DNA of 8,506 nt from the NCBI GenBank assembly GCA_946611445.1, contig CAMODP010000077.1, positions 1-8,506 on the forward strand. The letters are read 5' to 3'. Source of the stretch: an uncultured Eubacterium sp. Lineage in GTDB: Bacteria; Bacillota; Clostridia; Lachnospirales; Lachnospiraceae. A model generated the notes under the pieces. That model was not told where the DNA came from, searched no databases, and was given only the letters and a program-made list of their open reading frames with translations. A program made the position numbers and the translations under genes. Below are positions 5,715 through 8,506 of the stretch, piece by piece. Every line of letters begins with the position of its first letter. The stretch's first letter is position 1.

Positions 5715-7075
5715 TGGAACCCCCCTTCATCGCGCACGGAAGGCAGCATGTTATAGACAATGAGCGATGTCACGGCGACCACCAGGAATACCATGATACC
5801 GATGACCGCGGCCATCTTATAGTTGGTGTTTGTCACGGTCATCTTGTAGAGCCAGGTGACGAGCAGGTCCGTCTGACCGGCATTCTCGGCCAGTTTCATC
5901 GACTGCGGCTGCCCCTTGGTCAGCAGATAAATGACGTTGAAGTTATTCAGGTTGCCGGTAAACTGGGTCAGCAGGAACGGCCCCGTCACGAACAGCATGT
6001 ACGGCAGCGTGATGCTTTTGAACATCTGGAACGGCGTCGCGCCGTCGATCCTCGCGCTCTCGTACAGTTCCTCCGGGATGTTCATCAGCAGGCCCGTGGC
6101 GATCAGCATCATGTAAGGGATACCGATCCAGATGTTCACGACGATGATGGTAATGCGCGCGAGCATCGGATCCGTCCAGAACGGAATCGGTTTCGCGATC
6201 CACCCCCACTTCATCAGATACCCGTTGACCAGGCCGTCATTGGCGAACATCTTGTAGACATACAGCAGGGATACGAACTGGGGAACTGCGATCGTGATGA
6301 CCAGGATGGTCCTCCACAGTTTCTTGAATTTGATGCCTTTCTTATTGATGAGAATGGCGACCGCCATCCCCAGGAAGTAATCCAGGAATGTCGCGAAAAA
6401 CGCCCATACCATGGTCCAGGCAAGCACCTTCAGGAAGGTGGTGCCGAACCCGGTGCTGCCGAACTTGAACAGCTCCTTGAAATTGTCGAGCCCCACCCAG
6501 GTGAACAGGTTCGTGGGCGACTGGTGGTTCTTATCGTAGTTGGTAAACGCCACGCAGATCATGAAGAGGATGGGCAGCACCGTAAACAGAAAGATCCCCA
6601 GCACCGGCAGCGCCAGCAGGGTCTTGTCAAAATTGGAATCGAGCAGCGAGGCGAGAACTTTTTTGTTGCCGGGCAGGCTCTTCCCGGCTCTCAGCGCGAT
6701 CTCCTCGTTGCGGTTCTCCTGGATGTTCATCCGCCAGATCAGAATGAACAGCAGGATCAGAATAATAGTCAGCAGACCGAACAGCAGGATCAGAAAGCTG
6801 TTATCCCCGTACACGGTAACTCTGCGTTCCTTGTGTGTCTCCACCGTGCCCAGCGTGGAAAACTTGCTGAGATATTTCCACCCGAACGTGACCATGTACC
6901 AGATAAACAGCAGCTCACAGCTGAGGTAGGCAAGGCCTTTGACGATCTGCCCGCGCAGCAGCGGTCCCAGCCCGAAAATCAGGTAGGATCCCTTCGTCTT
7001 TGCATCGCCCTCAGCAAATGTGGTTCCGATTTCCTTTATATTTGTTCCGAAAGCCTTCAGATATTTCGAAATCAT
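5711..7075 (-). CDS. malF: Maltose/maltodextrin-type ABC transporter permease, MalF-like
   Basis: This 454-residue permease has the extended N-terminus seen in Firmicute MalF/MdxF proteins. An amphipathic/hydrophobic segment (LIFGLGPLLRGQIVKGLAYL, about residues 33-52) and two early helices precede the standard six-helix permease core. The EAA loop is at about 334-358 (PEELYESARIDGATPFQMFK, then SITLPY). The NFNVIYLLTKGQPQ segment (378-391) is characteristic of MalF-type subunits. I chose the ATG at 7075 because it has GGGAGGGG just upstream. The ATG at 7087 has no ribosome site and would encode that site. The spacing to the ATG is short (four bases from GGAGG), which may lower expression relative to malE. 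The gene follows malE after a 118-base gap with two hairpins, and its stop overlaps the malG start. Confidence 0.92.
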   Translation of the reverse strand: MISKYLKAFGTNIKEIGTTFAEGDAKTKGSYLIFGLGPLLRGQIVKGLAYLSCELLFIWYMVTFGWKYLSKFSTLGTVETHKERRVTVYGDNSFLILLFGLLTIILILLFILIWRMNIQENRNEEIALRAGKSLPGNKKVLASLLDSNFDKTLLALPVLGIFLFTVLPILFMICVAFTNYDKNHQSPTNLFTWVGLDNFKELFKFGSTGFGTTFLKVLAWTMVWAFFATFLDYFLGMAVAILINKKGIKFKKLWRTILVITIAVPQFVSLLYVYKMFANDGLVNGYLMKWGWIAKPIPFWTDPMLARITIIVVNIWIGIPYMMLIATGLLMNIPEELYESARIDGATPFQMFKSITLPYMLFVTGPFLLTQFTGNLNNFNVIYLLTKGQPQSMKLAENAGQTDLLVTWLYKMTVTNTNYKMAAVIGIMVFLVVAVTSLIVYNMLPSVRDEGGFQ

Positions 7076-7092
7076 AACCCCTCCCATTTATT

Positions 7093-7126
7093 AAAGCCGG
7101 CAAAGATGCTCTCTGCCGGCCTTTTT
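7093..7126 (-). promoter_or_regulatory. Intercistronic hairpin before malF (leaky terminator or mRNA stabiliser)
   Basis: GCCGGCA (7120-7114 on the minus strand) pairs perfectly with TGCCGGC (7102-7096) around an 11-base loop, with A/U pairs extending the base. In the minus direction it is followed by TTTAATAAAT, a poor terminator tract, and it ends about 17 bases before the malF start. Such hairpins between a binding-protein gene and its permeases commonly reduce read-through or protect the upstream mRNA, giving more binding protein than permease. On the plus strand it is followed by a better T-run, but no plus-strand gene is present to need it. Confidence 0.6.
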
Positions 7127-7144
7127 GTTTTTCAGAATTGCCAT

Positions 7145-7175
7145 CGCGGTATGCACAGCAGGCACTGTTTCCGCA
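7145..7175 (-). promoter_or_regulatory. Second hairpin downstream of malE
   Basis: TGCGG (7175-7171) can pair with CCGCG (7149-7145), enclosing a smaller ACAG/CTGT stem with loop TGCCTG. It lies about 18 bases after the malE stop codon. No U-tract follows, so a 3'-end protection role is more likely than termination. The stems are short and the call is tentative. Confidence 0.35.
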
Positions 7176-7193
7176 TTGCGTTAAAAAGCAATA

Positions 7194-8405
7194 TTACTCC
7201 GCATAGGAAATGCAGGTATCCTGGAATTTCTGAAGTGCTGCCATTACGTCGTCGTCGCTGGAATCTGTGCTCAGCTCTCCGCTGATAATGCTGTCGCCCA
7301 GAGAGGTTGCCAGTGTCCAGTAGTCGCCGGGATACTGTCCCTGCGGGATCGTGTACTGCAGCTGATCAGCCAGAGCTGCCAGTGCGGTATCAGCCTGAAC
7401 CTCATCGCTGCCCTGTGCTTCCAGATTGGAGGGACCCCAGCCTACCGCTTCGTAGCGGGCCAGCTGCACATCTTTGCTGGACAGATACGCTGCCAGCGCG
7501 TCACAGGCCATGAGCTTGTCTTCGTCTTCCTGCGGTTTTACGCCGAGCAGTTTGAAGCCGCCGAAGCCGCTCATCTGATAGGTCTGGCCGTCTGCGCCTT
7601 CAAAGGTCGGAAGCTTTGCGCAGGCATAGTTCTCACCGAACAGATCCTGTGCCGCGCCGCTGTCCCATGTACCGTCAACGATTGCCGCACAGTTTGTCGC
7701 CTCGCCGACTGCGCTGCCGTTCTGGAAAGCGCTTGAGGATTTCAGCTCAATCATCTTCTTCAGAGCGGTCAGACCCTCGTCGGAAGCGTAGGTTGCGTTG
7801 CAGGCCGTGAAGTTGCCGGCATCGTCGGTCTCATAGCTCAGCTCCGCGCCTGTAGCGAAGAAGAATGCTGTCTGGTACCAGCCGGAGTTGATCTCCATGT
7901 AGAAGTTCTTGCCCGCTGCTTCGCAGTCGGCAAGGATGCCTTCCAGTGTGGACGGATCCGAGATGACGCTCTTGTCATAGTACAGGAAATAGCCGTTGTC
8001 CGATGTCAGCGGATATGCATAGAGGATATCGCCGACTGTCGCCGCGCCAACAGCGCCCGCATCGTTTTCATTCATGACTGCTTCCTGATTCTCAGGAGCC
8101 ACTTCTTCAAGTGCGCCCGCGGAAACCAGACGTGCGATCTGGTCCTGGGCGAATACAAAGATATCTGCACCTGCCTCAACGTCCGTGATCATGTTTCCGG
8201 CGGCATCGCCCTCTCCAACGGGTTCTACCGTGACTTCATAGTCTGCGTACTCCGGATTGGCCTCCTGGAATGCCGCGATCTGTTCCTGTGTAAAGGAAAC
8301 GACATTGTCGGCAACCCAGACCTTAATCTCATCGGCTGAAACAGTCATCCCCATTACTGCTGCTCCGAGTGCTCCGGCAAGCAGAGCCGCTGTCCATTTC
8401 TTCAT
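7194..8405 (-). CDS. malE: Extracellular maltose/maltodextrin-type solute-binding protein
   Basis: This 403-residue exported protein captures the sugar for the two permeases encoded just after it. The signal peptide has MKK, a hydrophobic core and a likely cleavage after VSA (residue 24). The mature start DEIKVWVADN is the usual first strand of a bilobed family-1 sugar-binding protein. Typical segments follow: ADIFVFAQDQIARLVSAGAL (80-99), the YAYPLTSDNGYFLYYDK lobe-crossing stretch (129-145), and GTWDSGAA (245-252). The sequence is strongly acidic. The ATG at 8405 has GGAGG nine bases upstream; the ATG at 8426 would encode that site and is rejected. Unusually for a Firmicute, no lipobox cysteine follows the signal core, and the mature protein holds six cysteines (161, 202, 239, 262, 301, 398). 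Substrate class is inferred from the MalF/MalG-like partners; the exact sugar is unknown. Confidence 0.9.
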   Translation of the reverse strand: MKKWTAALLAGALGAAVMGMTVSADEIKVWVADNVVSFTQEQIAAFQEANPEYADYEVTVEPVGEGDAAGNMITDVEAGADIFVFAQDQIARLVSAGALEEVAPENQEAVMNENDAGAVGAATVGDILYAYPLTSDNGYFLYYDKSVISDPSTLEGILADCEAAGKNFYMEINSGWYQTAFFFATGAELSYETDDAGNFTACNATYASDEGLTALKKMIELKSSSAFQNGSAVGEATNCAAIVDGTWDSGAAQDLFGENYACAKLPTFEGADGQTYQMSGFGGFKLLGVKPQEDEDKLMACDALAAYLSSKDVQLARYEAVGWGPSNLEAQGSDEVQADTALAALADQLQYTIPQGQYPGDYWTLATSLGDSIISGELSTDSSDDDVMAALQKFQDTCISYAE

Positions 8406-8451
8406 TGCAAAAACCCTCCTTTTCAAAAAACACTGTCATTATGCACATGTA

Positions 8452-8465
8452 TTGAAACTTTTTCA
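8452..8465 (-). promoter_or_regulatory. Candidate cre / LacI-family operator at the malE start site
   Basis: TGAAAAAGTTTCAA contains the inverted repeat TGAAA/TTTCA and matches 12 of 14 positions of the CcpA cre consensus TGWAARCGYTWNCW as I remember it. The mismatches are the central C of the CG pair and position 13. It begins at about the predicted +1, where CcpA or a MalR-type repressor could block transcription. The missing central CG is a serious weakness. Confidence 0.35.
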
Positions 8466-8471
8466 TTAGGA

Positions 8472-8500
8472 ATCGTATCACTTTGCATAGTAAACGTCAA
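8472..8500 (-). promoter_or_regulatory. malE promoter: Sigma-A promoter of the mal operon
   Basis: On the minus strand, TTGACG (8500-8495; five of six consensus bases) is followed by a 17-base spacer and TACGAT (8477-8472; four of six, with the key first TA and final T). Transcription should start near 8465, giving a leader of about 60 bases to the malE ATG. The spacing and the distance to a strong ribosome site make this the evident operon promoter. Confidence 0.8.
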
Positions 8501-8506
8501 GAAAAA

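Noticed and set aside
7093..7130. Plus-strand terminator at the malE-malF junction
   Set aside because: The hairpin is followed by a good T-run on the plus strand, but no plus-strand gene exists to be terminated. The T-run is better explained as the mirror of A-rich intergenic sequence.
5714..7285. A 523-codon open frame on the plus strand, opposite malF and part of malE
   Set aside because: Its product is a low-complexity mix of Q, H, R, D and E with no domain. It mirrors the codon phase of the clear MalF/MalE genes on the other strand, and there is no credible ribosome site or promoter.
1..8506. CRISPR arrays, insertion sequences, tRNA and rRNA genes
   Set aside because: No regularly spaced direct repeats, transposase-like frames, terminal inverted repeats, cloverleaf sequences or rRNA segments were seen on either strand.

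Overview
The window reads as ordinary bacterial chromosome from a moderately GC-rich anaerobic Firmicute, most likely a gut clostridium of the Lachnospiraceae/Oscillospiraceae type. This is inferred from the strong GGAGG-type ribosome sites, a QueT-type vitamin transporter, a CD1871A-type CXXC microprotein, and a maltodextrin transporter with no ATPase gene of its own. Every supported gene lies on the minus strand, so transcription runs from right to left. No mobile element, CRISPR array, tRNA or rRNA was seen.

Right block (about 8500 down to 4746): a complete maltose/maltodextrin-type ABC uptake operon. It has a strong sigma-A promoter (TTGACG, 17 bases, TACGAT) with a possible cre/LacI-type operator at the expected start of transcription. 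Then come the solute-binding protein (malE-like), an intercistronic stretch with two hairpins, and two permeases (malF-like and malG-like) whose reading frames overlap by four bases. A strong hairpin with a U-tract closes the operon. No ATPase or glycosidase is present, so a shared ATPase encoded elsewhere is expected.

Middle block (4685 down to 253): six tightly packed genes with gaps of 13 to 34 bases or small overlaps. They are queT (queuosine-precursor ECF S-component), a neurotransmitter:sodium symporter family transporter, a secreted TlpA/thioredoxin-like protein, a 48-residue membrane CXXC microprotein, a membrane polyferredoxin of the NapH/YccM type, and a PfkB-family sugar or nucleoside kinase. 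The three redox genes look like a functional unit that could carry electrons across the membrane to extracytoplasmic thiols. The microprotein is not an artefact: it has its own ribosome site and overlaps the TTG start of the polyferredoxin.

Left edge (1 to about 203): a strong promoter on the minus strand (TTGCAA, 17 bases, TATAAT) begins a new transcription unit just after the kinase. The roughly 168 bases of RNA visible before the window ends contain no gene but fold into nested stems, including two mutually exclusive helices. It may be a riboswitch-like leader or a non-coding RNA that I could not assign to a family. This RNA and the redox trio are the most interesting parts of the window.
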